Source: Sterolibacterium sp964500605
GTDB lineage: Bacteria; Pseudomonadota; Gammaproteobacteria; Burkholderiales; Rhodocyclaceae
DNA: 64,000 bases
Direction of reading: 5' to 3'
Assembly (NCBI GenBank): GCA_964500605.1
Contig: CAZCOS010000003.1
Span: 52,129 to 116,128, forward strand
The notes under the pieces are model-generated. The model was not told the origin of the DNA. It searched no databases and saw nothing but the letters and a program-made list of their open reading frames with translations. Both the position numbers and the translations under genes were made by a program. Positions 1 through 7,605 of this stretch are shown here, piece by piece (within the stretch, counting starts at the first letter, position 1; every line of letters starts with the position of its first letter).

Positions 1-588
1 GACATGCTCGAAGACCCGGATGATCTGGCCATCGTCGAAGGGGTCATCGGTCTGGCGCGAGTCTTCCGCCGCGAAATCATCGCCGAAGGCGTGGAAACCG
101 TCGATCATGGCGAATTATTGCTGCAACTGGGCTGCCACCTCGCCCAAGGCTATGGCATCGCCCGCCCCATGCCTGCCGAAAGGCTGCCTGGCTGGGTCGC
201 GAGCTGGCAGCCTGACCCGCGCTGGCTGGCCTGGTCCGCCATTTCCTTTCCCAATCCAGACACCTCCCTCGTGCTGGCTGAAGTCCGACATCGCCGCTGG
301 CTAAGACAACTCAATCAACGTATTGAAGGCCTCATCCACAGCACTACGCCCAGCACCAGCCCGCTGTCAGACTGGCTGAACGAACGAGGGAGCCGGTATC
401 AAACCGCATTTGACGGTTTCGATACGCTCACCCAGCTCCTGGAGCAGATGCACCAACTTGCCTTGACAGCACTCTCGGAGCACGCAAAAGGAAGCGAAGC
501 AGAGGCACTGGAAACACTCCGGCAGATGGACAAACTGAACGAAACGCTCCTGGCCCGCCTGCGCCCTTTGGCACTTGCCGCCTGCTGA
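1..588 (+). CDS. C-terminal part of an EAL (c-di-GMP phosphodiesterase) protein with a CZB-like tail
   Basis: The reading frame is open from the first base, so the start lies outside the window. The first 60 residues match the end of an EAL domain: AEGVET, then LGC, then QGYGIARPMP, the usual C-terminal signature of c-di-GMP phosphodiesterases. The remaining 130 residues (LSDWLNERG, a spaced FDGFDTLTQLLEQMHQLAL) resemble the helical CZB-type zinc-binding bundle sometimes attached to signalling proteins, but the Cys/His ligands are not clearly preserved. Catalytic EAL residues lie upstream and cannot be checked, so activity is unknown. The protein is probably cytoplasmic or the inner end of a membrane sensor. 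Confidence 0.75.
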   Translation, partial: DMLEDPDDLAIVEGVIGLARVFRREIIAEGVETVDHGELLLQLGCHLAQGYGIARPMPAERLPGWVASWQPDPRWLAWSAISFPNPDTSLVLAEVRHRRWLRQLNQRIEGLIHSTTPSTSPLSDWLNERGSRYQTAFDGFDTLTQLLEQMHQLALTALSEHAKGSEAEALETLRQMDKLNETLLARLRPLALAAC

Positions 589-597
589 GTCACGGCC

Positions 598-849
598 TCA
601 GTGCAGCCGCTTCAACTGCATGATTTCCGTCCACAACTGCGTATTTTCGATGAACAAATAAGCCATCATCGCCATGAGCTGCAAGGTCTCCTCTCGATGC
701 GGCATATCCTTGAACAACTCGATGGTGTGTGTGATCGCGATGGCCTTCATCGCGTCATAATTCAGCCCTTCCCAGTCGAGTGGTTTGTCTAGGGCCGTTT
801 CATCGACAATATCCGAAAGCAGCTCCATCAGATTTACAGTCGTTTCCAT
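598..849 (-). CDS. hypothetical protein, 83 aa
   Basis: I chose the ATG at 847-849 (METTVNLMEL) because a GGGAGG ribosome binding site lies five bases upstream; a longer reading to 1059 has no such site and would run into the neighbouring gene. The product is acidic and helical, with no signal peptide, membrane segment or motif that I recognise. It stands alone, convergent with the EAL gene (10 bp apart) and divergent from the 5-alpha-reductase-like gene. No function can be assigned. The good ribosome binding site and normal composition support it as a real gene. Confidence 0.6.
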   Translation of the reverse strand: METTVNLMELLSDIVDETALDKPLDWEGLNYDAMKAIAITHTIELFKDMPHREETLQLMAMMAYLFIENTQLWTEIMQLKRLH

Positions 850-945
850 GACACCCTCCCGACCAGATACGGTATAGCGTGCGGACGATTTCAGTATGGC
901 ACAGGAAACCCCACAGCAAGATCGTAATCTTTCCGGCAATCTCTC

Positions 946-1716
946 GTGAATCCCACCAGCCCCGACACTTACCACGCCATCCAGATTGCCTTGCTGATCC
1001 TCGGTGCGTTCACGCTCTATGGAACGATCAAGGGAATGAGTGCCTATGGGCGTCTGCAAAACCCCAATGACACGGCCTGGACCCTGCCTTCGCCGATGGC
1101 CTGGCTGCTTTTTGAATCACCCCAGCTGTTCGCCTTCGCCCTGACCTTCTGGTTGAGTGCCCAAACCCATTCGATCACGGCAATCACGCTCTTTGTGCTT
1201 TGGCAGACACACTATCTGCATCGTGGCCTGCTTTATCCCTTGCGCAGAAAGAGCCAAGGGAAGCGTTTCCCCATTCTGGCCGTCGTTTTCGGCTTTGCTT
1301 TCAACCTGATGAATGGTTACGCCAATGGCTATGCCGTTGCCCATGCCTCCCATCTTGGCGGTAACGACTGGCTACTCAGCCCCTGGTTCATCGGCGGTCT
1401 GCTGATCGCTCTTTTGGGTTGGGGGATCAATTTTCAGGCTGACAATCTGCTGATTGACCTGCGGCGCGATGGCTCAACGGGCTACAAAATCCCTCATGGC
1501 GGACTCTTTCGATATGTATCTGCAGCCAATTATTTCGGTGAAATCCTGCTCTGGTGCGGCTGGGCACTGATGAGCATGACACTGGCCGGAGGCGTTTTTG
1601 TCCTCTTCACCCTGGCCAATCTGGTACCCCGCGCCTTGAACAGTCACCGCTGGTATCGGCAAAACTTTCCCGACTATCCCACCGAACGTCGGGCGATTTT
1701 TCCCTTCATTTTGTGA
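946..1716 (+). CDS. steroid 5-alpha-reductase (SRD5A) family membrane protein
   Basis: The 256-residue length equals that of mammalian 3-oxo-5-alpha-steroid 4-dehydrogenases, and the protein has six to seven hydrophobic segments. The C-terminal block at 179-205 (GYKIPHGGLF, then AANYFGEI, then WCGWAL) is close to the SRD5A1/2 NADPH-binding region as I remember it. Glu57 in FESP and Tyr90 in THYLHRGL sit where SRD5A2 has its catalytic Glu57 and Tyr91. The start is a GTG just after an in-frame stop at 925; no strong ribosome binding site is visible. Family members reduce a delta-4 double bond of 3-keto steroids or similar enones with NADPH. The true substrate here is unknown; DUF1295-type relatives without steroid activity exist. 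Confidence 0.8.
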   Translation: MNPTSPDTYHAIQIALLILGAFTLYGTIKGMSAYGRLQNPNDTAWTLPSPMAWLLFESPQLFAFALTFWLSAQTHSITAITLFVLWQTHYLHRGLLYPLRRKSQGKRFPILAVVFGFAFNLMNGYANGYAVAHASHLGGNDWLLSPWFIGGLLIALLGWGINFQADNLLIDLRRDGSTGYKIPHGGLFRYVSAANYFGEILLWCGWALMSMTLAGGVFVLFTLANLVPRALNSHRWYRQNFPDYPTERRAIFPFIL

Positions 1717-1760
1717 CGTTCAAGCCCTCAGGAAGGGCCACGGCAAGACGACAAAAATGC

Positions 1761-1801
1761 AAAAATCGGGCTGCCGGAAACATGCCGACAACCCGATTTC
1801 T
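1761..1801. terminator. bidirectional intrinsic terminator
   Basis: AAATCGGG (1763-1770) pairs with CCCGATTT (1792-1799), with an inner GCCGG/CCGAC partial stem. A/T runs lie on both sides. It sits between the convergent 5-alpha-reductase-like gene and the 86-residue exported protein, so it can serve both. Confidence 0.6.
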
Positions 1802-1833
1802 GACCGCTTTTTCGATGAATCCCGACCTGCTTT

Positions 1834-1866
1834 GTTCAGGCCGTAAGGGTGTTCAGGCCGTAAGGG
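1834..1866. repeat. 17-bp tandem duplication
   Basis: GTTCAGGCCGTAAGGG occurs at 1834-1849 and again at 1851-1866, one base apart, in the spacer downstream of the 86-residue protein gene. Confidence 0.85.
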
Positions 1867-1895
1867 CCGACATCAAAGAATGGGCTCACCCAAAA

Positions 1896-2156
1896 TTATT
1901 TCTTACCACCTGCCGCCTTGGCCTTGGCCGCATCGGATTCGGCCTTGTGCTTGGCAATGATTTCCTTCATGGCAGCCTCATTGCCTGCTGGGGTAAAAGC
2001 TTCGCCCACGGCCGGGGTTTTAGCTTCGGCAGGGGCTGCGGGAGCAGCCGGAGCCTGAGCCGGAGCCACGGTAGGCTTGGCCGCTTCGGTAGCCAGTGCC
2101 GGTGCAACAAAAACGAGGGAGGCAGCGGAGAACAGCAGGGGCAGCAACTTTTTCAT
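1896..2156 (-). CDS. small exported Ala/Pro-rich protein, 86 aa
   Basis: The N-terminus MKKLLPLLFSAASLVFVAPALA is a textbook Sec signal peptide with an ALA cleavage motif at about residue 22. The mature part is rich in Ala, Pro and Lys, with a middle low-complexity stretch (APAAPAAPAEAK) and a helical, lysine-rich C-terminus (KAKAAGGKK). An AGGA ribosome binding site precedes the ATG. No catalytic motif is visible. Proteins of this kind are usually soluble periplasmic or envelope-associated, but no function can be given. It is followed by a 17-bp tandem duplication and a shared terminator. Confidence 0.65.
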   Translation of the reverse strand: MKKLLPLLFSAASLVFVAPALATEAAKPTVAPAQAPAAPAAPAEAKTPAVGEAFTPAGNEAAMKEIIAKHKAESDAAKAKAAGGKK

Positions 2157-2269
2157 GTTGTTTCCTAAATAGAAAGGGAAGAGAGCACGGAACCGGAAGG
2201 GTTCTGTGCCAAGATACGATTAAAGCAGCAGAATTATAGGGCCGCGACAAGGGGCAACCCCATTCAAAA

Positions 2270-2992
2270 TCAGCCAGATTCACCGTCTTGGGGCAAAAGA
2301 CCTTCTGCAACACCGTGCACAAAAATCCCCTGTGCCCGCGCCGTAACTTCACCTTTTGCGGAGATTTCCCCAACGAGTACGTTATACGGACCGCGTACAG
2401 ACTTGACTCGTCCGGTCAGAACCAGTTCGGTATGCAAGGGCGTGGGGCGAAGAAAGCGGATATCAAGTGCGCCCGTCACCCCCGGCTGACCCGTAATGCG
2501 TTGCGTGATGCCTAGAAAGTGATCGAGCAACGCGCTCACCACGCCCCCGTGAGCCACCCCCGGCGGCCCTTCGTGGGCCCAGCCCAGGGTCACCCGTCCA
2601 TGTCCACCCACTTCGTCGGTCCAAGTCCGCAAAGGCGGGGCCAATGGATTGCAGGACCCATCAAAGGGGTTGAATGCCTCGTTCAATTCGCGCCATTGAC
2701 GATTGCTCCAGCCTCCGGGTAAGGAAGGAGATGGAACAGGTTCGCGTCCCGGCAGGAAAGGAGCTCGTTGCAAAAATCCGTTTTGCTGACGCAAGTGAGC
2801 TGCGATTGCATGTAAATCGGCCACGTCAATGTCACGGATCAGCAAGGTTTCCGTGAATTCCCGCAATGCTTCGGCCAGTTCTCGCCGAGCCTCCCAAGCT
2901 TCATTGCTAAGTAACGGTGAGTCCGATGCGAGGCAAGAGTCGGTTTGCATGAGGTGAAGAGTTTTTCCGGGAACAGTCAGGATTTTATCCAT
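2270..2992 (-). CDS. PaaI/THEM4-like hotdog-fold thioesterase
   Basis: The C-terminal half (about 125-230) carries the hotdog hallmark AHGGVVSALLDHFLG, followed by the strands DIRFLRPTPL and GRVKSVRGPY, which fit the PaaI/YiiD/THEM4 acyl-CoA thioesterase group. The N-terminal 110 residues are a longer, partly helical extension without a recognised domain. Family enzymes hydrolyse acyl-CoA thioesters in the cytoplasm. The HGG-x-x-x-x-x-x-D motif with its acid residue is present, so it is probably active. It is transcribed divergently from the SPFH gene across a 176-bp spacer that must hold both promoters. Confidence 0.8.
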   Translation of the reverse strand: MDKILTVPGKTLHLMQTDSCLASDSPLLSNEAWEARRELAEALREFTETLLIRDIDVADLHAIAAHLRQQNGFLQRAPFLPGREPVPSPSLPGGWSNRQWRELNEAFNPFDGSCNPLAPPLRTWTDEVGGHGRVTLGWAHEGPPGVAHGGVVSALLDHFLGITQRITGQPGVTGALDIRFLRPTPLHTELVLTGRVKSVRGPYNVLVGEISAKGEVTARAQGIFVHGVAEGLLPQDGESG

Positions 2993-3168
2993 CGGTATTA
3001 ACCTTCACAAAAGGTCACGCATCACGGGCCCGTTTTTTAGCATTCCACATTCATTTCAGCATGCTAGACTGAACCGGTTTAGCTATCACCCAGTTATCAT
3101 TAGCCCTCATTCTTGTCCCGCTTGAACCGCTCTTCATCTTCCTCTTCAATACCTTCTGGAGGCTCGCC

Positions 3169-4209
3169 ATGTCACTCATGGATTTCATCAAGAAACAGTT
3201 TATTGACGTCATCGAATGGCAGGAATCCGAGGATGGCGTATTGGCGATGCGCTACCCGATGGCGGACAACGAAATCCAGTACGGCGCGCAGCTGACCGTG
3301 CGCGAATCGCAGCTGGCCTTGTTCGTCAATGAAGGTATCTGTGCCGATGCCTTCTCTCCGGGCTTGCACAAACTGGAAACGCGCACCCTGCCTGTACTGA
3401 CCAACTTGAAGAACTGGGACAAGCTCTTTGCTTCGCCCTTCAAATCAGATCTTTATTTCTTCAGCACCCGTCTGCAGCTCGACCGGAAATGGGGCACACC
3501 GCAGCCTATCACGATCCGTGACAAGGAATTCGGCATCATCCGCCTGCGGGCTTTCGGCATCTTTTCTTACCGGATCGTCGATCCGAAGAAGTTTTACCTC
3601 AATGTCTCGGGGACGCGTGAACGCTATACGAGCGAGGAAATGGAAGGGCAGCTGCGTAATTCCATCGTGGCTTCCATGTCCGATCTGTTCGGGGAATCCG
3701 GCGTAGCCTTCATCGACATGGCCGGCAATCAGGAAGAGTTTGGCCGCCGGATCAAGGAAAAGATGCTGCCACAATTCGACAATTACGGCCTGGCCCTCGA
3801 TTCTTTCGTACTCCAGAACATCTCTCTGCCCGAAGAATTGCAGAAAATGCTAGATGCCCGGATTGGCGTGAACATGATGGGTGGCATGCAGGGCTTCACA
3901 CAGTATCAGGCTGCAACCGCTATTCCGCTGGCGGCGCAAAACGAAGGAGGCATGGCAGGCATGGGGGCAGGCATCGGCGTTGGTCTCGGACTGGGACAAC
4001 AGATGGCCCAGACCTTGGGGCAGACCCTCAATCCAACGTCTTCCGCACCCGTCGCTGCGGCTTCCCCAGCGGCTTCCCCTGCCCCCTCCATCTCCCCGGA
4101 TGAGATTGTCGCTACCCTCGAAAAGCTGCACGGCCTAGTTGAAAAGGGTATTTTGACGCAGACGGAGTTCGACAGCAAAAAGGCCGAACTGTTACAAAAA
4201 CTCGCTTGA
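3169..4209 (+). CDS. SPFH-domain protein with C-terminal SHOCT domain (YdjI-like)
   Basis: Residues 1-230 match the SPFH 'virion core protein'/YdjI group (MSLMDFIKKQFIDVIEW, then RDKEFGIIRLRAFGIFSYRI, then ALDSFVLQNISLPEELQK). A Gly/Met-rich hinge (about 235-290) and an Ala/Pro linker lead to a SHOCT domain at 313-346 (LEKLHGLVEKGILTQTEF). A GGAGG ribosome binding site precedes the ATG. SPFH proteins oligomerise at membranes, and this subgroup often travels with phage-shock and membrane-stress genes. There is no obvious TM segment, so membrane contact is probably peripheral. It is the first gene of the polyamine/caspase island and lies 47 bp before the DUF4178 gene. Confidence 0.85.
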   Translation: MSLMDFIKKQFIDVIEWQESEDGVLAMRYPMADNEIQYGAQLTVRESQLALFVNEGICADAFSPGLHKLETRTLPVLTNLKNWDKLFASPFKSDLYFFSTRLQLDRKWGTPQPITIRDKEFGIIRLRAFGIFSYRIVDPKKFYLNVSGTRERYTSEEMEGQLRNSIVASMSDLFGESGVAFIDMAGNQEEFGRRIKEKMLPQFDNYGLALDSFVLQNISLPEELQKMLDARIGVNMMGGMQGFTQYQAATAIPLAAQNEGGMAGMGAGIGVGLGLGQQMAQTLGQTLNPTSSAPVAAASPAASPAPSISPDEIVATLEKLHGLVEKGILTQTEFDSKKAELLQKLA

Positions 4210-4256
4210 TGCCGCGCCAAGACTGACGCAACACGCGACACTTCACCCCCGTACCC

Positions 4257-6197
4257 ATGCCTGTTCAGAACGCCCTGTGCCCTTCCTGTGGCGGCCCGGT
4301 GGAATTCCGTGCCGGGGCCTCGGTCATGCTGGTCTGCCCCTATTGCCGCTCCACCCTCCTGCGCAGTGCCGAAAAGGTGGAGAGTATCGGCAAGATGGCC
4401 GAGCTGATTGAGGATTTTTCACCCATCCAGCTGGGAACAGAAGGACAATTCCGGAATCGCCATTTCACCGTCATCGGACGCACCCAAATGCGTTACGAAA
4501 GCGGGGTCTGGAACGAATGGTACTTGCTGTTCGACGACCAGAAGGACGGCTGGCTGTCCGATGCCAATGGCGAGTACACCGTCAGTTTCGTCGAACCTTC
4601 TTCGGAAGCCATTCCGCCTTTTGAACAGCTTCGCCCCGGCGAAATGCTGAATTTGGCTGGACAAGCCTTCACGATCAGCAATCTGGAACGCGCTATCTGT
4701 GTTTCCGGCCAGGGTGAGCTGCCTTTCAAAGTGGGCGCGGGGTTTGAAGCTCCGGTCGTTGATGCCCGTTTTGGCAGCATTTTTGCCACGATCGACTATT
4801 CCGAATCGCCGCCCCTGATTTTCATTGGCGAATCCGTCGAACGGGAAAGCCTGAAGTTGGTGAATTTGCGCCAGGACGTTCCCGGTTCCGGGCCCGTCGA
4901 AAAAGGGCTGAGCGCGCTGGATTGCCCAAACTGTGGCAGTCCCATCCAACTCAGCTCAAACGCTATTCAACGTGTGGCCTGCAGTAGCTGCGGCAGCCTG
5001 CTGGATGCGGCAGATCGACGGCTCGAACTGGTCGATCGGGCCCACGCCACGCAGCAAATCCCCCACCCCCTGGAACTGGGCAAGAAAGGCCGACTCGATG
5101 GCGTCGAGTACGAAATCATCGGTTACCTGCTCCGGGAGACGAAAATCGATGGCATCACCTATCGCTGGCACGAGTATCTTCTGTTCGATCCTCGCGGTGA
5201 ATTCCGCTGGCTGACCTGTTCCGATGGTCATTGGAACTTTGTGCGTGTTCTCAAAAATCCACCCATCCTGCGACGCGAAGAGGCCACTTTCCAGAAAACG
5301 ACCCCGATGACCATCACTTTCGATCGTCAGGTCTACAAGCATTTTCAGCATTGCACGGTGCGGGTGGCTTTCGTGCTTGGCCAATTCAACTGGAAGGTTT
5401 GTGTGGGCGAAACCGCAAATCTTCAGGATTACATCGCCCCCCCTAAAATGCTCTCTCGCGAGGCCACCGAAAAAGAAATCGTCTGGAGCCTGGGGGACTA
5501 CATCGAACCCGAAAAAATCGCTGCCGCTTTCAAGCCGGCCAAGCCTCTGCCCAAGGTTTTTGGTTTGTACGCCAATCAACCCAACCCGCTGGAGGAAACC
5601 CACCGAAGGACACTGAGCGTTTTTCTGAAGATTTTTGCACTGGCCATCGCCCTTCATCTCGTCTTCATGCTCTTCAATCTGGGGGGAACTCTCGATGACG
5701 AAGTCTTCGTTTATGGCTCGAACAGCAAGAGTTACGAAAGCAAACCCTTCAAGATCGAAAGCGGCGGGCGTTCCCTTCGCATCAACAATCAGGCCACTTT
5801 TGAAAATGCCTGGATGGGTCTGGACATGACCCTGGTGAATGAAACAACGGGGGAGTCCTGGAATACCCAACGTGAAATCAGTTATTACCACGGTGTTGAC
5901 GGCGGAGAATCCTGGAGCGAAGGCTCCCAAAACGATGAGATCGTCTTCACGGATTTGCCTCCCGGAACCTATCGCCTGGCCATCGAAGGCGAGCCCGCAC
6001 CAGAGCTCAACGGAGTAGCCACCGCGCGCATGAATATCCGTCGTGGCGGGGCACAATGGAGCAATTTCTTTCTGCTCGCGCTCTTTCTCGCAGCCTTTCC
6101 GCTGGGAACCTGGCTACGCCAGCGTGGCTTTGAAACAAAACGCTGGATGGAAAGCGATCACCCTCCCGTCAGTAATGATGACGATGACGACGATTGA
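4257..6197 (+). CDS. membrane protein with two zinc-ribbon/DUF4178 modules
   Basis: The protein (646 aa) holds an internal duplication. A zinc ribbon with C8/C11/C27/C30 is followed by a DUF4178 domain (about 45-205, WNEWYLLFDDQKDGWL). A second ribbon C223/C226/C242/C245 is followed by a second DUF4178 (about 265-425, WHEYLLFDPRGEFRWL). TM helices at about 453-473 and 607-624 bracket a beta-rich, Gly/Ser-containing segment likely to face the periplasm. The tail ends in a run of aspartates. DUF4178 has no known biochemical activity, but in my recollection it is a regular neighbour of SPFH, DUF350 and spermidine-synthase genes. I infer that the cytoplasmic modules sense or bind something and signal through the TM hairpin. 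Confidence 0.8.
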   Translation: MPVQNALCPSCGGPVEFRAGASVMLVCPYCRSTLLRSAEKVESIGKMAELIEDFSPIQLGTEGQFRNRHFTVIGRTQMRYESGVWNEWYLLFDDQKDGWLSDANGEYTVSFVEPSSEAIPPFEQLRPGEMLNLAGQAFTISNLERAICVSGQGELPFKVGAGFEAPVVDARFGSIFATIDYSESPPLIFIGESVERESLKLVNLRQDVPGSGPVEKGLSALDCPNCGSPIQLSSNAIQRVACSSCGSLLDAADRRLELVDRAHATQQIPHPLELGKKGRLDGVEYEIIGYLLRETKIDGITYRWHEYLLFDPRGEFRWLTCSDGHWNFVRVLKNPPILRREEATFQKTTPMTITFDRQVYKHFQHCTVRVAFVLGQFNWKVCVGETANLQDYIAPPKMLSREATEKEIVWSLGDYIEPEKIAAAFKPAKPLPKVFGLYANQPNPLEETHRRTLSVFLKIFALAIALHLVFMLFNLGGTLDDEVFVYGSNSKSYESKPFKIESGGRSLRINNQATFENAWMGLDMTLVNETTGESWNTQREISYYHGVDGGESWSEGSQNDEIVFTDLPPGTYRLAIEGEPAPELNGVATARMNIRRGGAQWSNFFLLALFLAAFPLGTWLRQRGFETKRWMESDHPPVSNDDDDDD

Positions 6198-6216
6198 AAC
6201 TAGAAAAGCCGCCATC

Positions 6217-6366
6217 ATGTTTTCACGCTTCTACCTCGTCCTTGGACTGATTGCATTGGGTCTGTTTTCCTATGCTCAGTATCGCGGCGTCAGTCCCTTT
6301 GACACCTATGCCAACACGCCTGGCAACATGACGCGTGGCGGAACATCCAACACCTACCACAAGTGA
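6217..6366 (+). CDS. small single-TM protein, 49 aa
   Basis: The ATG at 6217 begins MFSRFYLVLGLIALGLFSYAQYRG, one hydrophobic helix followed by a polar tail rich in Gly, Thr and Asn (GNMTRGGTSNTYHK). It lies 19 bp after the DUF4178 gene and 9 bp before the DUF350 gene, so co-transcription is very likely. There is no lipobox and no clear signal-peptidase site, so it is probably an inner-membrane peptide with a periplasmic or cytoplasmic tail of about 25 residues. Function is unknown. Its fixed position between two island genes is the main support for it being real. Confidence 0.65.
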   Translation: MFSRFYLVLGLIALGLFSYAQYRGVSPFDTYANTPGNMTRGGTSNTYHK

Positions 6367-6375
6367 GGTCTCATC

Positions 6376-6585
6376 ATGGATATCAATCTCCAACAACTTG
6401 CCAACTCGCTGATTTACTCCCTGCTGGGCGTGATCATGTTCTGGCTGGCCTTCATCATCATCGACAAGATCACGCCCTACGATCTATGGAAACAGATCGT
6501 CGCAGAAAAAAACGTCGCGCTGGCCACCGTCGTTGCCGCCATGTGCCTTGGCATCGCCATCATCGTGGCTGCTGCCATTCATTGA
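6376..6585 (+). CDS. DUF350 (YjfL-like) inner-membrane protein
   Basis: This 69-residue protein contains one DUF350 unit: a first TM helix (LIYSLLGVIMFWLAFIIID), a polar loop containing KITPYDLWKQIVAEKNVALA, and a second TM helix (TVVAAMCLGIAIIVAAAIH). YjfL and its relatives usually have two such units, so this is a half-size form that would have to dimerise. A GAGG ribosome binding site is present nine bases before the ATG. DUF350 genes are known companions of PspA/SPFH-type stress genes and glutathionylspermidine or spermidine synthases, which fits the neighbours here. Confidence 0.8.
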   Translation: MDINLQQLANSLIYSLLGVIMFWLAFIIIDKITPYDLWKQIVAEKNVALATVVAAMCLGIAIIVAAAIH

Positions 6586-6645
6586 TTCCGAACGCCCTGC
6601 CGCGGTTCAGTGCATTCCTGAATCTCCAGGTCGAACCGGGACAAA

Positions 6646-7374
6646 TCAGAGCCGGATTTTCATCATCAGCAAGTCTTCAAAGCTGTAAAAGCCATTGTCA
6701 CACTTTGCCAGTTCTTCCAGCGCGTAAGCAGCACCGGTTCCGAATGCTTCGCGCCGGATGGATTCATGAACCAGTCTCATGGTCTGATTCGGGAATCCGA
6801 AGATAACTTCATGGTGTCCAACAATTCCGCCAAGCCTGAGCGACGTGATTTTTTCATCATCCAATTCAAGTGATTCGGCAATTTTTCGGGCTGTCCCTGA
6901 AATTTCCGACTTCTCACGAAAATGTTGTTCCACCACTTCGACATCCGCAAAAGGGGCGATGCTGCGAAGCAATTTGCCAGCCAGCATGAGAAAGTTAACG
7001 CCGAGCGTGATATTGGGCGAGCTCATCACTCTCGTTTCACGGCTCAATGTCCGAAGGTAGTCCAGATGCCTGCTTTCGTAAGCCGAGATGGCCGTCACCA
7101 GCATGATCCTATTTCGACGTAACAGCTCACCGTATCTGAAGACCGTATCTGCGCTGGAAAAATCGACCAAAGCATCGACCTTGTTTTTTTCGAACCATTC
7201 ATCCAGGTCCAACCCGTCCATGCCAATGACGGGGATGTCCGGTCGCCCCTCCAAACTACTGGTTCCAGAGCTGCGCCTCAAAATCCAGCATAACGAATAG
7301 CGGGGATCGGTCGATAATACGTTGGCAACGGCACGGCCAGCCTTTCCATAACCTATCAATCCGACTCTCATCAT
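6646..7374 (-). CDS. dihydrodipicolinate-reductase-like (DapB-family) oxidoreductase
   Basis: The N-terminus MMRVGLIGYGKAGRAV is a Rossmann NAD(P)-binding motif, and DAFxxx-type DapB features follow (VDFSSADTVFRY, SPNITLGVNFLM). The DapB signature E-x-H-H-x-x-K-x-D-x-P-S-G-T-A survives only as EQHFREKSEISGTA: the second His and the Asp/Pro are changed. It is therefore unlikely to be the housekeeping lysine-pathway enzyme; a related imine or opine-type reductase is possible. I chose the ATG at 7374 over a TTG at 7410. The gene is on the opposite strand inside the island and is visibly richer in A+T than its neighbours, suggesting later insertion. Confidence 0.65.
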   Translation of the reverse strand: MMRVGLIGYGKAGRAVANVLSTDPRYSLCWILRRSSGTSSLEGRPDIPVIGMDGLDLDEWFEKNKVDALVDFSSADTVFRYGELLRRNRIMLVTAISAYESRHLDYLRTLSRETRVMSSPNITLGVNFLMLAGKLLRSIAPFADVEVVEQHFREKSEISGTARKIAESLELDDEKITSLRLGGIVGHHEVIFGFPNQTMRLVHESIRREAFGTGAAYALEELAKCDNGFYSFEDLLMMKIRL

Positions 7375-7605
7375 CCTGTCTTTTCCTTTTCCTAAACGCT
7401 GATCGATCAATCAATCTGAAATCATTCTCATGGAATTGATTTGTGTACAAACATCAGCCACTAAAATGGCTTCCCATTTGTAAACAAAAGGCTTTTTGCT
7501 TTATACCTCCCGTTTATCCCTGCTTCATTCCTGCAAAGCAGGTCGGACAGGATACTCATAACGACGCCGTGCTGGCAACCTTTTCTGGCTTTTTCTCCAT
7601 TCATC

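Noticed and set aside
1554..2168. 204-residue plus-strand ORF
   Set aside because: It overlaps the end of the 5-alpha-reductase gene and the antisense of the exported small protein; it has low-complexity Gly/Ser/Arg sequence and no ribosome binding site.
4956..6056. 366-residue minus-strand ORF
   Set aside because: Antisense shadow of the DUF4178 gene, created by its codon bias.
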